This document shows positions 8,011 through 19,657 of a DNA stretch of 64,000 bases, piece by piece (positions within the stretch are counted from its first letter, which is position 1; each line of letters opens with the position of its first letter). The notes under the pieces are model-generated. The model had not been told where the DNA came from. It did no database searches and was given only the letters and a program-made list of their open reading frames with translations. Source of the stretch: Pseudarthrobacter sp. BIM B-2242 (GTDB lineage: Bacteria; Actinomycetota; Actinomycetes; Actinomycetales; Micrococcaceae); the NCBI RefSeq assembly GCF_014764445.1, contig NZ_CP061721.1, positions 496,001 through 560,000 on the forward strand, read 5' to 3'. The translations under genes and the position numbers were made by a program.

Positions 8011-9300
8011 ATGCCAGCAATCGTGATCGTAGGAGCCCAGTGGGGCGACGAAGGAAAAGGCAAAGCCACCGATCTTCTTGGCGGCCGTGTTGACTACGTC
8101 GTCAAGCCGAACGGCGGCAACAATGCCGGCCATACCGTCGTCGTAGGCGGTGAGAAGTATGAGCTTAAGCTCCTTCCGGCAGGCATCCTGAGCCCTAACG
8201 CGGTTCCGATCATCGGCAACGGTTGCGTGGTGAACCTCGAAGCACTGTTCGAGGAGATCGACGGACTGGAGGCCCGCGGAGCGGACACCTCCAAACTCCG
8301 TGTGTCCGCCAACGCCCACCTGGTCGCGCCTTACCACCAGGTGCTGGACAAGGTCACCGAGCGCTTCCTCGGCAGCCGCGCCATCGGCACCACCGGCCGC
8401 GGCATCGGCCCGGCTTACATGGACAAGGTGGCCCGGCTGGGCATCCGCGTCCAGGACGTCTTCGACGAATCCATCCTCCGCCAGAAGGTGGAAGGCTCAC
8501 TGCGCCAGAAGAACGAACTCCTGGTCAAGGTCTACAACCGCCGCAGCGTGGTGGTCGAGGAGATCGTCACCTACTTCCTGTCCTTCGCCGAGCGGCTGCG
8601 CCCGCTGGTCATCGACAGCACACTGGTCCTGAACAATGCCCTGGACGAGGGCAAGGTTGTGCTGATGGAAGGCGGCCAGGCCACGTTCCTGGACGTGGAC
8701 CACGGGACATACCCGTTTGTGACCTCCTCCAACCCCACGGCCGGCGGTGCGTCCGTTGGTTCGGGCATCGGTCCCACCCGGATCTCGCGTTCCATCGGCA
8801 TCATCAAGGCCTACACCACCCGCGTCGGCGCCGGCCCGTTCCCCACGGAACTGTTCGACGACATGGGCGTGTACCTGCAGAAGACCGGCGGTGAGTTCGG
8901 CGTCAACACCGGCCGTCCCCGCCGCTGCGGCTGGTACGACGCCGTCCTGGCCCGCCACGCTTCCCGGGTCAACGGCTTCACGGACTACTTCGTCACCAAG
9001 CTGGACGTCCTGACGGGCATCGAGCAGATCCCGGTATGCGTTGCCTACGACGTTGACGGCGTCCGCCACGACGAAATGCCGATGACCCAGACCGAGTTCC
9101 ACCACGCGGTGCCCATCTTCGAGTACTTCGAAGGCTGGACCGAGGACATCACCGGAGCCCGCACCCTGGAAGACCTTCCCGAGAACGCCCGCAACTATGT
9201 GCTGGCCCTCGAAAAGCTCTCCGGGACGCGTTTCTCCGCTATCGGCGTGGGCCCGGACCGGGACCAGACCATCGTGGTGCACGACCTCATTAACAGCTGA
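8011..9300 (+). CDS. purA: Adenylosuccinate synthetase
   Basis: A 429-residue enzyme that joins IMP and aspartate with GTP hydrolysis to form adenylosuccinate, the first committed step to AMP. The N-terminal [10 protein letters not shown] (residues 12-21) is the GTP/IMP phosphate-binding loop. NGGNNAGHT follows, then [11 protein letters not shown] around residues 127-137, [20 protein letters not shown] and the C-terminal [10 protein letters not shown]. Length and motif order are those of bacterial PurA. ATG 8011 has GGGGGAGG seven bases upstream; longer in-frame starts lack conservation. It is monocistronic and ends in an intrinsic terminator. Confidence 0.97.
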   Translation: MPAIVIVGAQWGDEGKGKATDLLGGRVDYVVKPNGGNNAGHTVVVGGEKYELKLLPAGILSPNAVPIIGNGCVVNLEALFEEIDGLEARGADTSKLRVSANAHLVAPYHQVLDKVTERFLGSRAIGTTGRGIGPAYMDKVARLGIRVQDVFDESILRQKVEGSLRQKNELLVKVYNRRSVVVEEIVTYFLSFAERLRPLVIDSTLVLNNALDEGKVVLMEGGQATFLDVDHGTYPFVTSSNPTAGGASVGSGIGPTRISRSIGIIKAYTTRVGAGPFPTELFDDMGVYLQKTGGEFGVNTGRPRRCGWYDAVLARHASRVNGFTDYFVTKLDVLTGIEQIPVCVAYDVDGVRHDEMPMTQTEFHHAVPIFEYFEGWTEDITGARTLEDLPENARNYVLALEKLSGTRFSAIGVGPDRDQTIVVHDLINS

Positions 9301-9317
9301 CGTTCCGGAACGTCCGA

Positions 9318-9361
9318 CGGCGGCGGGTCACCCTTTTCGGGGGTGGTCCGCCGCCGTTTTT
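9318..9361 (+). terminator. Intrinsic terminator of purA
   Basis: A GC-rich stem (CGGCGGCGG at 9318-9326 pairing with CCGCCGCCG at 9348-9356) is directly followed by five T residues. Confidence 0.85.
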
Positions 9362-9588
9362 GCGGGACAGGCGGACGGTCCGCGGGTGGATGCACGCAAT
9401 TTACACAGGGTTAACGCCGCCGGTCTTGTGGGGCTGCAGGCGCGGCCGGGAGACTTTTCACATAGGGTGAATGGATCAACAGATCGTTCGACCAGACCCG
9501 CGGGAACATGGCGCAGGGATGCGTCCGGGCCTGCCACGTGACAACGACGCCACGAGCAGGAACCCCGCCGACCGGAAGGATTTTTGTT

Positions 9589-9945
9589 ATGGCCGGAATG
9601 TTTGAAGTTTTTCTCGACGCTGATTCCCTCTTCAGGTTCCGCCTCAAGGCCCCTGATGGCACCGTGGTGGCGGTGTCCGGGGCTTTCGCGGACAAGTCCG
9701 CCGTCGCAGCCGGAATCGCCGCCGCCCGCGAGTGCGCCGGAACCGGGCTCGTGACCGATCTTTCCGCCGCTGAGCGCCATGACCGGCGCACCCCTGCACG
9801 GGCTCCTGTGCCGGCCCGGTCCGTGGCCGTACCATCCGTCGCTGTGCAGGCCCCCGCAGCCGAACCTGCTTGTGACGTGCAGCGTGTGCCGGTCAGCCGG
9901 GTCCGCGCGTTTGCCCACTTCAATGCCGTGCGCGGCAGCGTGTAA
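9589..9945 (+). CDS. DUF1508 (YegP-like) domain protein
   Basis: A 118-residue protein. Residues 3-58 match the DUF1508/YegP fold, with the usual pattern FEVFLDADSLFRFRLKAPDG, then a region equivalent to a Y/S-K-x-A helix and an AIxxxR-like segment (AAARECAG). The remaining 60 residues are Ala/Pro/Val-rich and unlike the fold. YegP proteins have no firmly known role. The start follows GGAAGGAT. The gap from purA (9362-9588) contains nothing else I can name. A GC-rich hairpin at 9959-9980 follows. Confidence 0.7.
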   Translation: MAGMFEVFLDADSLFRFRLKAPDGTVVAVSGAFADKSAVAAGIAAARECAGTGLVTDLSAAERHDRRTPARAPVPARSVAVPSVAVQAPAAEPACDVQRVPVSRVRAFAHFNAVRGSV

Positions 9946-9958
9946 GAAGCGTTTTGGC

Positions 9959-9980
9959 GCGGCGCCGGGGAAGGCGCCGC
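9959..9980 (+). terminator. GC-rich hairpin after the DUF1508 gene
   Basis: GCGGCGCC (9959-9966) and GGCGCCGC (9973-9980) form a perfect 8-bp stem with a 6-nt loop, 14 nt after the stop. The rest of the gap to 10198 is without a recognisable gene; GGAAC and GTTCC half sites at about 10070-10093 could relate to sigma-factor control but do not form a full ECF promoter. Confidence 0.5.
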
Positions 9981-10198
9981 GGCCCAAGCCAAGAAATTTA
10001 AAAATTCTTAGTGACCGGGCGTAACCCCCGCCGGGTCCGCAACGATTACCCCTTTGTAGCGCCGGTTTGGAACTTGTCCCCCATCAGGTTCCAGGCCGGC
10101 TCTTTTGCTCCTCAACGGTGCACCGCCCGCTGCCGGCGGGCATGGTTACCGGCGGGTAAAGTTAGCGGGGCAGGCAGAGCCCCCTCACCGAAAGCCCT

Positions 10199-10756
10199 AT
10201 GTCCGTGACCTATGCGCTGACAGACGACGTTTGGCATGCGCGCGCCCTGGAACCGGAGCTCTTCAGCATCGTGTACCGGTCCTATGCATCACAGGTCCTG
10301 GGCTACCTCACAGCCCGCGGGGTAGAAGATCCGGAGGCTGTTATGCAGGAAGTGTTCCTGGCGGTCCTTCCTCTGCTGCAGACGGTCACCGGCGGTGTGG
10401 CAGGACTGCGGACGTTTGTCTTCTCGGTGGCCCACGCGCGGATGGTGGACGACCACCGGCGGCGGCGCCGCACCCCTGTTGTCCTTCCCTTCGAACCCGA
10501 CCTGGACGTGCGCGAGGAGTCCTCTGCCGAGGACGAGGTGATGGAGCGTGTCTCACCGGAGGAGGTGCAGGGTCTGCTGAGTGTCCTTCCGGATGACCAG
10601 CGTGAGGTCCTGACGCTGCGCCTGATAGCGGGCCTGACCATTGAGCAGGCGGCGGAGGTTATGGGCAAAAGCGGAGGCGCCGTGAAACAGCTCCAGCGCC
10701 GCGCTTTGATCCGGCTGCGCGAGCAGTCCGCAGTGAAGGAATATGTGATGCCATGA
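10199..10756 (+). CDS. ECF-type RNA polymerase sigma factor
   Basis: A 185-residue sigma-70 family protein with only regions 2 and 4. Region 2 runs from about residue 20 (ELFSIVYRSYASQVLGYLTARG) through TFVFSVAHARMVDDHRRRRR. Region 4 is at 125-175: LPDDQREVLTLRLIAGLTIEQAAEVMGKSGGAVKQLQRRALIRL, here described by its ends, is a typical helix-turn-helix. It probably directs a stress or envelope regulon. Its stop overlaps the next gene in ATGA, strongly implying translational coupling with a cognate anti-sigma factor. The exact ECF group is not determinable by eye. Confidence 0.85.
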   Translation: MSVTYALTDDVWHARALEPELFSIVYRSYASQVLGYLTARGVEDPEAVMQEVFLAVLPLLQTVTGGVAGLRTFVFSVAHARMVDDHRRRRRTPVVLPFEPDLDVREESSAEDEVMERVSPEEVQGLLSVLPDDQREVLTLRLIAGLTIEQAAEVMGKSGGAVKQLQRRALIRLREQSAVKEYVMP

Positions 10757-11676
10757 CCTCCAACACCAGCCCTCTGCTCCGCACTGTGGATGAGATGCTG
10801 CTCGACGCCGGCGAAACGGACCCAGGCCTTCGGGCCACACTGCTCTCGTTGGGTGCGCTGGCGTCCCTGCCGGTTCCGGCGCCCGGCGGGGAACTGGCGG
10901 CACTGCTGTCGGCGCAGCCAAGCCAACTGGCCCGCCATCGCCTGCGCCGCAGCCACCGGACCGCTGCTGCCAGCCTTGCCGTCATCGCGGGGATGGGCCT
11001 GGGCGTCACCGGGGTGGCGGCCACGGCCCCGGCTCCGGGTCCCAACGCCAGCCGCTCCGTCCAGCACATGCTGCAGGACTGGGCACCGTCCTGGACCGTC
11101 ACCGGGATCCCTGTCGCCGAAGCAGCCGGGGACCTGCCTTGGCCGCCCGCGGCCGGGCCCGGCTCCCCGGACGCAACCGTGCGGGACGGCTCAGGGCCGG
11201 ACGATCCACTGTCGGACGGCTCATCGCTGCCCGGGCAGGGAACCAGCCATCAGGTGACCGGAGAACCGGGACCTAACCGGCCGGGAACCGGCGCCCCCGG
11301 GAACGATGTGCAGGGGAGTGCCGGGCAGGGCAACGGTCCCGGCCGAAGCCAGGACCCCGGCGGGGCCACGGTATCACCGGGTAAGCCGGCGGCCGACGGC
11401 GGGGCGTCCCGGAACGGCGCCGCCACCAACGGCGGCGGCAGCTCGCCGGACGGTACCGCGCCGGAAGGCCAGGGGCCTGGCGCTGCGCCCGGCACTGACC
11501 TCGCCGCCGGGCTGGAAGGAGCAGGCAGGCTCGTGGGCGGGGCCTCCGCCGCCGTCGTGGACAACCTGACGCCGGCAATCCTTGGACCGGCAACAACAGA
11601 CCCGGCAGGAACAGAAAAAACCGGAGCCGGCAATGCCGGTCCCGGTTCAATCTGGCTGAAGAAGTTCAGCCGCTAA
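10753..11676 (+). CDS. Probable anti-sigma factor: membrane protein with long Gly/Pro tail
   Basis: A 307-residue protein overlapping the sigma gene by 4 bp. A cytoplasmic N-terminal domain of about 70 residues is followed by one membrane helix (about 73-94) and an extracytoplasmic region. From about residue 130 it is low complexity, rich in Gly, Pro, Asn, Ser and Ala. No HxxxCxxC zinc motif is visible, so it is not a classical ZAS anti-sigma factor; the assignment rests on gene position and topology. The tail may be a disordered cell-wall-spanning sensor. A 34-nt hairpin follows. Confidence 0.6.
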   Translation: MTSNTSPLLRTVDEMLLDAGETDPGLRATLLSLGALASLPVPAPGGELAALLSAQPSQLARHRLRRSHRTAAASLAVIAGMGLGVTGVAATAPAPGPNASRSVQHMLQDWAPSWTVTGIPVAEAAGDLPWPPAAGPGSPDATVRDGSGPDDPLSDGSSLPGQGTSHQVTGEPGPNRPGTGAPGNDVQGSAGQGNGPGRSQDPGGATVSPGKPAADGGASRNGAATNGGGSSPDGTAPEGQGPGAAPGTDLAAGLEGAGRLVGGASAAVVDNLTPAILGPATTDPAGTEKTGAGNAGPGSIWLKKFSR

Positions 11677-11681
11677 GCAGG

Positions 11682-11715
11682 GTAGTCCTCAGGGAGATGA
11701 TGCTCTGAGGACTAC
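11682..11715. terminator. Hairpin between convergent genes
   Basis: A perfect 11-bp inverted repeat (GTAGTCCTCAG at 11682-11692 and its complement at 11705-11715) sits between the anti-sigma gene and the end of the sulfur operon. It may serve both strands. Confidence 0.65.
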
Positions 11716-11732
11716 CGCTCCTGTCATTTCCG

Positions 11733-12227
11733 TCAGGACAGGAGCTGCCGCTTGGAGGAGATGACGCCGGTGTCGAAACCGGCCAGGTGCAGGCCGCCGT
11801 GGAAGCGGGCGTGCTCGATCTTCACGCAGCGGTCCATCACCACGTTGAGCCCTGCTGCCTCCGCATCGGCGGCCACTGCCTCGTGCCAGGAGCCGAGCTG
11901 CAGCCAGAGGGTCTTGGCTCCGGCCGCGATGGCTTCGTCCAGGACGCCGGGGAGGTCATCGTGCTTGCGGAAGACATCTACGATGTCCGGACTTTCGGGG
12001 AGATCGGCCAGCGACGCGTACGTCGGCTCGCCCAGGATCTCCTTCACCACGGGGTTGACGAAGTAGACCTTGTACCTGGTGGATGACTGCAGGTAGGTCG
12101 CCACGAAGTAGCTCGCCCGCGACGGCTTGTCCGAGGCGCCCACAATGGCAATGGACTTGGCTGCACGCAGCAGGTTCAGGCGCTCCGGTGCGGAGGGGCC
12201 TTCCCAGGTGCGGGTTTCGGTGCTCAT
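11733..12227 (-). CDS. CoA-binding Rossmann protein, end of the sulfur operon
   Basis: A 164-residue protein of the CoA_binding_2 (YccU-like) family. It has a Rossmann start SIAIVGASDKPSRASYFVATYL, the YFVNP strand, and the typical TLWLQLGSWHEA and NVVMDRCVKIEHAR segments near the C-terminus. Proteins of this fold bind CoA or nucleotide, but their role is mostly unknown. Its ATG overlaps the metY stop (ATGA), so it is the last member of the seven-gene operon. A paralogue with the same core lies at 19968-20393, at the opposite end of the operon and divergent from it. Confidence 0.85.
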   Translation of the reverse strand: MSTETRTWEGPSAPERLNLLRAAKSIAIVGASDKPSRASYFVATYLQSSTRYKVYFVNPVVKEILGEPTYASLADLPESPDIVDVFRKHDDLPGVLDEAIAAGAKTLWLQLGSWHEAVAADAEAAGLNVVMDRCVKIEHARFHGGLHLAGFDTGVISSKRQLLS

Positions 12228-13573
12228 GCGCGTGCTCCAATCGTGCAGGAATCAGCTTCCAGGGTGAAGTCTTCCTCAGCGGCTGAGACCGCCGAGGCCT
12301 CGGTCAGGGCCTGGTCCAGGTCCCACAGGATATCCTCGATGTCCTCCAGGCCCACGGAGATGCGGACCAGGTCCTCGGGCACACCGGCCGTTGCCAGCTG
12401 CTCCGGGCTGAGCTGCTGGTGCGTGGTGGAACCGGGGTGGATCACCAGGGTGCGGGAATCGCCCACGTTGGCCAGGTGTGAGGCCAGCTGCAGGGCTTCG
12501 ATGAACTTCTGCCCGGCCACGCGGCCGCCCTTCACGCCGAAGGAGAACACGGAGCCGGGGCCCAGTGGCAGGTACTTCTTCGCCCGCTCAAAGTGCGGGT
12601 GCGAGGGGAGCCCGGAGAAGTTCACATAGGCCACGCGGGGATCGGCTTCGAGCCATTCGGCCACGGCCTGCGCGTTCTTCAGGTGCTCGTCCAGGCGCTG
12701 CGGGAGGGTTTCCACGCCCTGCAGCAGCTGGAAGGCGGACTGCGGGGACAGCGCCGGGCCGATGTCGCGGAGCTGTTCGCAGCGCAGCTTGGTCAGGAAG
12801 CCGTACTCGCCGAAGTTGCCCCACCAGGAGACGTTGCCGTAGGAGGCCACCGGCTCGGTCATCGTGGGGAACTTGCCGTTGCCCCAGTTGAACCGGCCGC
12901 TTTCGACAATCACGCCGCCCAGCGTGGTGCCATGCCCGCCGAGGAACTTCGTGGCGGAGTGGATCACGATGTCGGCGCCGTGTTCGATCGGCCGCACGAG
13001 GTACGGCGTGCTCAGGGTGGCGTCGACCACCAAGGGGATACCGGCGTCGTGCGCTACCTTGGCCAGCCCGGCAAGGTCCTGGACTTCCGACGACGGGTTG
13101 GCCACCACCTCGACGAAGATCGCCTTGGTGTTTTCCCGGACCGCCGCGGCATAGTCCGCGGGGTCGGTGCCGGGCACGAACGTGGTGTCCACACCGAACC
13201 GGCGCAGGGTCACGTCCAGCTGGGTGACGGTGCCGCCGTACAGCTGTGAAGCGGCCACGATGTGGTCGCCGGACTGGGTCAGGGCGGCGAACGTGATGAA
13301 CTCAGCGGCCATGCCGGAGGACGTGGCCACCGCGCCGATGCCGCCTTCCAGCGAGGCGATGCGCTCCTCGAACGCAGCCACGGTGGGGTTGCCGATGCGG
13401 GAGTAGATGTTGCCGTACTTCTGCAGTGCGAACAGGTTGGCCGCGTCCTGGGTGTCCTTGAACACAAAGGACGTGGTCTGGTAAATGGGCACTGCGCGGG
13501 CTCCGTGCTCGGCGTCGGGAGTGCCGCCGGCGTGCAGGGCGCGGGTGCGGAAACCAAATGTGCGATCGGACAT
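12224..13573 (-). CDS. metY: O-acetylhomoserine sulfhydrylase
   Basis: A 449-residue PLP enzyme of the Cys/Met metabolism family. It condenses O-acetylhomoserine with sulfide to homocysteine, or incorporates related thiols. Landmarks are RALHAGGTPD at the N-terminus, YSRIGNPTVAAFEERIASLEGG, the PLP lysine in SATKFLGGHGTTLGG and the C-terminal SVGLEDIEDI. The length and the IYQTTSFVF segment fit MetY rather than MetB/MetC. Start and stop both overlap neighbours (TAATG upstream, ATGA downstream). In the operon it is the step that captures sulfur released by the upstream uptake and sulfone-cleavage genes. Confidence 0.92.
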   Translation of the reverse strand: MSDRTFGFRTRALHAGGTPDAEHGARAVPIYQTTSFVFKDTQDAANLFALQKYGNIYSRIGNPTVAAFEERIASLEGGIGAVATSSGMAAEFITFAALTQSGDHIVAASQLYGGTVTQLDVTLRRFGVDTTFVPGTDPADYAAAVRENTKAIFVEVVANPSSEVQDLAGLAKVAHDAGIPLVVDATLSTPYLVRPIEHGADIVIHSATKFLGGHGTTLGGVIVESGRFNWGNGKFPTMTEPVASYGNVSWWGNFGEYGFLTKLRCEQLRDIGPALSPQSAFQLLQGVETLPQRLDEHLKNAQAVAEWLEADPRVAYVNFSGLPSHPHFERAKKYLPLGPGSVFSFGVKGGRVAGQKFIEALQLASHLANVGDSRTLVIHPGSTTHQQLSPEQLATAGVPEDLVRISVGLEDIEDILWDLDQALTEASAVSAAEEDFTLEADSCTIGARA

Positions 13574-14759
13574 TAGACAGCCACCTTTTCAGAGGCTAGG
13601 GGGCGGGTGGGGATCAGTTCCGTGCCGTTCTTGCGGGCGAGGTCGGCTTCGAGTTCGCGGACGATCGGCAGGATGTCCTGGCCGAACGCCGCCACTTCCT
13701 CCTGGAAGTGCAGGTAGCCGGTGAGGAACAGGTTCACGCCGATCTTCTTGTATTCGACGATCCGCTCGGCGATCTGCTCCGGGGTGCCGATCAGCTGGGT
13801 CTTGAAGCCGTCGTTGTACTGGACCAGGTCCTCGAAGCTCGAGTCTGCCCACATGCCCTTGCCGTCCTTGGTGGACGCGCCGGCTTCCTGCACGGCGTCG
13901 CGGAAGCCCTGGACTGCCGGCTTGTGTGCCTTCGCCACGACTTCGCGCAGGGTGTCGCGGGCTTCCTTTTCTGAATCGCGGGCGATGACAAAGCCGTTCA
14001 GGCCGAATTTGGGTGCGTCAAGCGGGCCGCCCGTGCCGCGCCGGGTCCCGCCGGCAGCGCCCACCACACCGGCGATGTTTTCCTTGAAGCCTTCCAGGTC
14101 CTTGCCGTTGGAGAAGTACCAGTCAGCCACGCGGCCGGCGGTAGCCTGCGCCGCCGTGGAGTTGCCGCCGAAGAAGATCTCCGGGTGCGCGCGGCCCGGA
14201 ACGTCAACCGGTGCCGGGTTCAGGGTGAAGTCGGTGATGTTGTAGTACTTGCCGGACTGGCTGTATTCCTGCTCGGTCCAGAGGCCCCGCAGGACCTTGA
14301 TGAACTCCTCGGTGCGGACGTAGCGTTCGTCGTGCTCCAGCCATTCGAGGCCGAAGTTGGTGAACTCGTTCTTGAGCCAGCCGGAGACGATGTTAACAGC
14401 GGCGCGGCCGTTGGAGATGTGATCCGCCGTGATGATGTATTTGGCCAGCACGCCCGGGTGCCACATGCCCGGGTGGACCGCGGCGATGACCTTGAGGCGC
14501 TCGGTCGCGGCCAGCAGGGCCAGGCTGAACGAGGTGGCTTCGTGCTGCTTGTCCGCGCCGTAGGAGGCGGCGTAGCGCGTCTGGGTCAGGGCGTACTCGA
14601 AGCCGGAGTTCTCGGCGATCTGCGCCAGCTTCTTGTTGTAGTCGAAGTCCCAGCCGGTCCGCTGCTCGATGGTGGAAACCACCAGGCCGCCGGAAACGTT
14701 CGGCACCCAGTAGGCGAACTTCAGCGGCTCAGAGAGACGGGCTACGTTGCTGATGTCTG

Positions 14760-14763
<4 letters not shown>
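13573..14763 (-). CDS. sfnG: FMNH2-dependent dimethylsulfone monooxygenase (SfnG-like)
   Basis: A 396-residue luciferase-like flavin monooxygenase. The start region KFAYWVPNVSGGLVVSTIEQRT and the segments AAVHPGMWHPGVLAKYIITA, NIVSGWLKNEFTNFG and EIFFGGNSTAAQATAGRVADW are characteristic of SfnG/SsuD-type enzymes. SfnG oxidises dimethylsulfone to methanesulfinate; further oxidation releases sulfite. No flavin reductase lies in this operon, so reduced flavin must come from elsewhere. The ATG overlaps the upstream acyl-CoA synthetase stop (ATGA). Close LLM-class relatives acting on other sulfonates or amines are possible. Confidence 0.85.
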
Positions 14764-16744
<1,981 letters not shown>

Positions 16745-16754
<10 letters not shown>

Positions 16755-17644
16755 CGTTTTACCGCCCATTTCTCTGCCAGGCCCAGGAGGGCATCCGTCA
16801 GTTTTCCAATCACGGCCAGCAGCACGATGGCCAGGAAAAGCCTGTCGGTGCGGCCGTTGTTTTGTGAGTCGATCAGCAGGAAGCCGAGCCCCATGGAGGA
16901 GGCGATCAGTTCGGCAGCCACCAGGAACAGCCAGGCCTGCGCCAGTGCCAGGCGCAGCCCGGAAAAGACTGCCGGCACCACAGCGGGCAGCTGCACAGTG
17001 GTCAGGAGCCTGACGCCCTTGAGCCCGAAGGCGCGGGCCGCTTCCACCAGATTTCGGTCCACGTGGCGCAGGGCCAGGGACACGGTGGTGAAAACGGGGA
17101 AGAAGGCGCCGATGATGATCAGGGTGACCTTGGAGTCTTCGCCGATCTTCAGCCACAGGATCAGCAGCGGCACCCAAGCCAGGGACGGGACGGCGCGCAA
17201 TGCACCGATGGTGGGTGCCAGGAGGGCGTCGGCAATTTTCGACAGGCCCACAGTGGCTCCCAGGATGAGGCCCAATGCGGCGCCGATGAGGAATCCGATC
17301 ACCACACGCTGGGTGGAAATGGCAATGTGGGTGCCCAGTTCGCCGCGGCCCAGGAGTTCGCCGGCTGCGCCCAGCACCATTGCAGGGGGCGGCAGTTGGA
17401 CCACACTGAACATGCCGGTGGACGATGCCACCTGCCAGGAGACCAGCAGGATCGCCGGAATGATCACGCCAAGGGGCAGGCGCGCCCAGTTCCGTGAACG
17501 GACCCCGGCGGGAGACCATCCCTTTGCCGGAGCGGTTGCCGAAGCATCCGCCCGGGCGGCGCCTGCCGATGTTGCGGGAGCGGCTGCAGCGCGCTCATCC
17601 GCAACACTGTTGCCGGTGAGGAAGGTGTGTTCCGGATTGCTCAT
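16745..17644 (-). CDS. ssuC: ABC transporter permease, SsuC/TauC family
   Basis: A 299-residue inner-membrane permease with about six helices after a 60-residue Ala-rich N-terminal extension. The EAA-type cytoplasmic loop is LVEAARAFGLKGVRLLTTVQLP, preceded by GALRAVPSLAWVPLLILWLKIGED, both typical of nitrate/sulfonate/taurine importers. It passes the ligand delivered by the adjacent lipoprotein. TGATG couples it to the upstream binding-protein gene. The substrate class (aliphatic sulfonate or sulfone) is inferred from operon partners. Confidence 0.88.
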
Positions 17645-18693
17645 CAGGAACCCTTAATGGCTGACGGATCAGCCTTCTTCACCAGCGAGTCGTCGAGAAG
17701 GGAGGCCACGGCGTCGTCGATCTGCTGCTGAGTCTTGACGTCGCCGGTTTCCACAAACGTGGGGCCGATCTTCTCCAGTACTTTGCGCTGCGCCTCACCG
17801 GGCGCGGCGTCTACGTCCAGGTTGCTGCGTTCCAGAACCACGGTCTTCGCCACGGCCAGATCCAGTCCGGCAACGTCGGCCAGGATCTGTGCCGTTTCGT
17901 CCGGGTTGGCGGCGGCCCAGGCGCGGGCCTTTTCGTAGGCGTTCACCACGGCCTGCGCCAGTTCGGGCTTGTCCTTGAGGAAGGACTCGGTGGCGTTGAG
18001 GAAGCCGTAGGTGTTGAAGTCCAGGTTCCGGTAGAAGAGCGTCGCGCCCTTCTGCTCGGCACCGGCCATGATCGGGTCCAGGCCGGACCACGCCTGCACG
18101 GAGCCGTTCTCCAGGGCCGTGCGGCCATCAGCATGCTGCAGGTTCTGCACGGTCACGTCGCCGGGCTTCAGTCCGGCTTCCTCGAGGGCCTGCAGGAGGA
18201 AGAAGTAGGGGTCGGTGCCCTTGGTGGCGGCCACGGACTTGCCCTTGAGATCGGCGACGGACGTGATGCCGGAACCGGCGGGGGCCACCAGCGCCGCCCA
18301 CTCCGGCTGGGAGTAGATGCTGATGGTGCGGATGGGTGAACCGTTGGAGCGGGCCAGGAGGGCTGCGGAGCCTGCTGTTGATCCGACGTCGATGGCGCCC
18401 GAGCGGAGGGCTTCGTTGGCCTTGTTTGAGCCGGCGGACTGGATCCAGTTGACGGTGACGCCCTGGTCCTTGAGTGAGGCTTCAAGCCAGCCCTGGTCCT
18501 TGATGACCAGGCTGAGCGGGTTATAGGTGGCGAAGTCAATGTTCAGCGTCCCGCCCGCCGTGCTGCCCGCAGCCGCGGCCTGGCCGGAAGAGCCCTCACC
18601 AGCAACGCAGCCGGTCAGCGCCAGGGCCGAGGCGGCGGCCACGGCGGCTGCCCCAAGGAGGGAACGGCGGGTGAAGGGACGTGCGTGCTGCAT
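17644..18693 (-). CDS. ssuA: Sulfonate/sulfur-compound ABC binding lipoprotein
   Basis: A 349-residue substrate-binding protein. The signal has a twin-arginine motif (TRRSLLG) and a lipobox LTGC with lipid-attached Cys29, so it is a Tat-exported lipoprotein. The mature part shows the SsuA/TauA/NMT1-like pattern: a YNPLSLVIKDQGWLE start, then GAIDVGSTAGSAALLAR, SVADLKGKSVAATKGTDPYF and AWSGLDP. It presents an organosulfur ligand to the permease. GGAAAACC precedes the ATG. The gap of 139 bp to the ATPase gene is the largest in the operon, but I see no terminator in it. Confidence 0.88.
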   Translation of the reverse strand: MQHARPFTRRSLLGAAAVAAASALALTGCVAGEGSSGQAAAAGSTAGGTLNIDFATYNPLSLVIKDQGWLEASLKDQGVTVNWIQSAGSNKANEALRSGAIDVGSTAGSAALLARSNGSPIRTISIYSQPEWAALVAPAGSGITSVADLKGKSVAATKGTDPYFFLLQALEEAGLKPGDVTVQNLQHADGRTALENGSVQAWSGLDPIMAGAEQKGATLFYRNLDFNTYGFLNATESFLKDKPELAQAVVNAYEKARAWAAANPDETAQILADVAGLDLAVAKTVVLERSNLDVDAAPGEAQRKVLEKIGPTFVETGDVKTQQQIDDAVASLLDDSLVKKADPSAIKGS

Positions 18694-18832
18694 GGTTTTC
18701 CTTTGCGCTGATGGTGCGGAGGGCGCAAGTTCCGGCCGCGGGTTAATGACCGACGGCGGGCTTTTGCGTTTGTGGGTGAGCGGAGTGGATCTGTGGCCCG
18801 GAGGGCCGGGGCTATGCCGGAAGTTGCGGGCG

Positions 18833-19648
18833 TCAATGCCCGTCGACACCCAGGCTGGCCAGGAGGGAGACGCGCAGCGTGGCGAGTTCTGCCGAGGCTC
18901 GGTCGCGGGGACGGCTGCCTGGCACATCAACGGTCCGCACGATCGTGGCGCCCTGGCCGCCGTCGGCAGTTCCGAGAACGATGATCCGGTCCGCCAGCTG
19001 CAATGCCTCGTCAACGTCGTGGGTGACCAGGAGCACTGTGGTGGGTTCGGCCTTGTGCACGTCCAGGAGCAGGTCCTGCATCTTGATGCGGGTCAGGGCG
19101 TCCAGCGCACCGAACGGTTCGTCGAGCAGCAGGACCCCGGGGTTGCGTGCCAGTGCCCGGGCCAGGGACGCGCGCTGGGCCATTCCGCCGGAGACCTCGC
19201 GGGGGCGGTGCTTGGCGAAACTGTCCAGGCCCACAAGTTCCAGCAGGCGGGACACCTTGGCTTTGCCTTCTTTGGCGCTGCAGCCGGTGGGCAGGCCGAT
19301 GGCCACATTGGCCTGCAGGGTGTGCCAGGGGAGCAGCCGCGGTTCCTGGAAAGCAAACGCACAGCGGGGATCGATGCCCTGGACGGCGCTGTCCTGGATG
19401 ACCACGGAACCGGCGCTCGGGGAGTCCAGGCCCGCCGCCGCGCGCAGCAGGGTTGATTTGCCGCAGCCGGACGGTCCCAGGATGGCCAGGACTTCCCCTG
19501 CTTCGACGTCGAAGGTGACGTCGCGCAGGACAGTGCGGGCGGCGTCGCCCGTCCCGAAGGTGCGGCGCAGACCGCGGAAGGACACAGGAAGTGCTGAGGA
19601 AGAGCCGGTGGTCTTGCCGGCACGCTCGGAAGTCAGGACTGCAGTCAT
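18833..19648 (-). CDS. ssuB: Sulfonate ABC transporter ATP-binding protein, first gene of the SAM-controlled operon
   Basis: A 271-residue ABC ATPase: Walker A GPSGCGKST, Q-loop CAFAFQEPRLLPWHTL, signature VSGGMAQRASLARAL, Walker B LLLDEPFGALD, H-loop LVTHDVDEAL. The Q-loop context is characteristic of the taurine/sulfonate/nitrate group. It energises the SsuA/SsuC importer. The ATG lies 7 nt after GGAG, whose GG also forms part of the closing stem of an upstream SAM riboswitch. When S-adenosylmethionine is abundant, initiation of this gene, and of the coupled genes downstream, should be blocked. Confidence 0.9.
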   Translation of the reverse strand: MTAVLTSERAGKTTGSSSALPVSFRGLRRTFGTGDAARTVLRDVTFDVEAGEVLAILGPSGCGKSTLLRAAAGLDSPSAGSVVIQDSAVQGIDPRCAFAFQEPRLLPWHTLQANVAIGLPTGCSAKEGKAKVSRLLELVGLDSFAKHRPREVSGGMAQRASLARALARNPGVLLLDEPFGALDALTRIKMQDLLLDVHKAEPTTVLLVTHDVDEALQLADRIIVLGTADGGQGATIVRTVDVPGSRPRDRASAELATLRVSLLASLGVDGH

Positions 19649-19657
19649 GGGATCACT

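Noticed and set aside
16755..17519. N-terminal extension of the acyl-CoA synthetase
   Set aside because: It would lie wholly inside the permease gene and shows no acyl-CoA synthetase similarity; the ATG at 16754 matches the family start.
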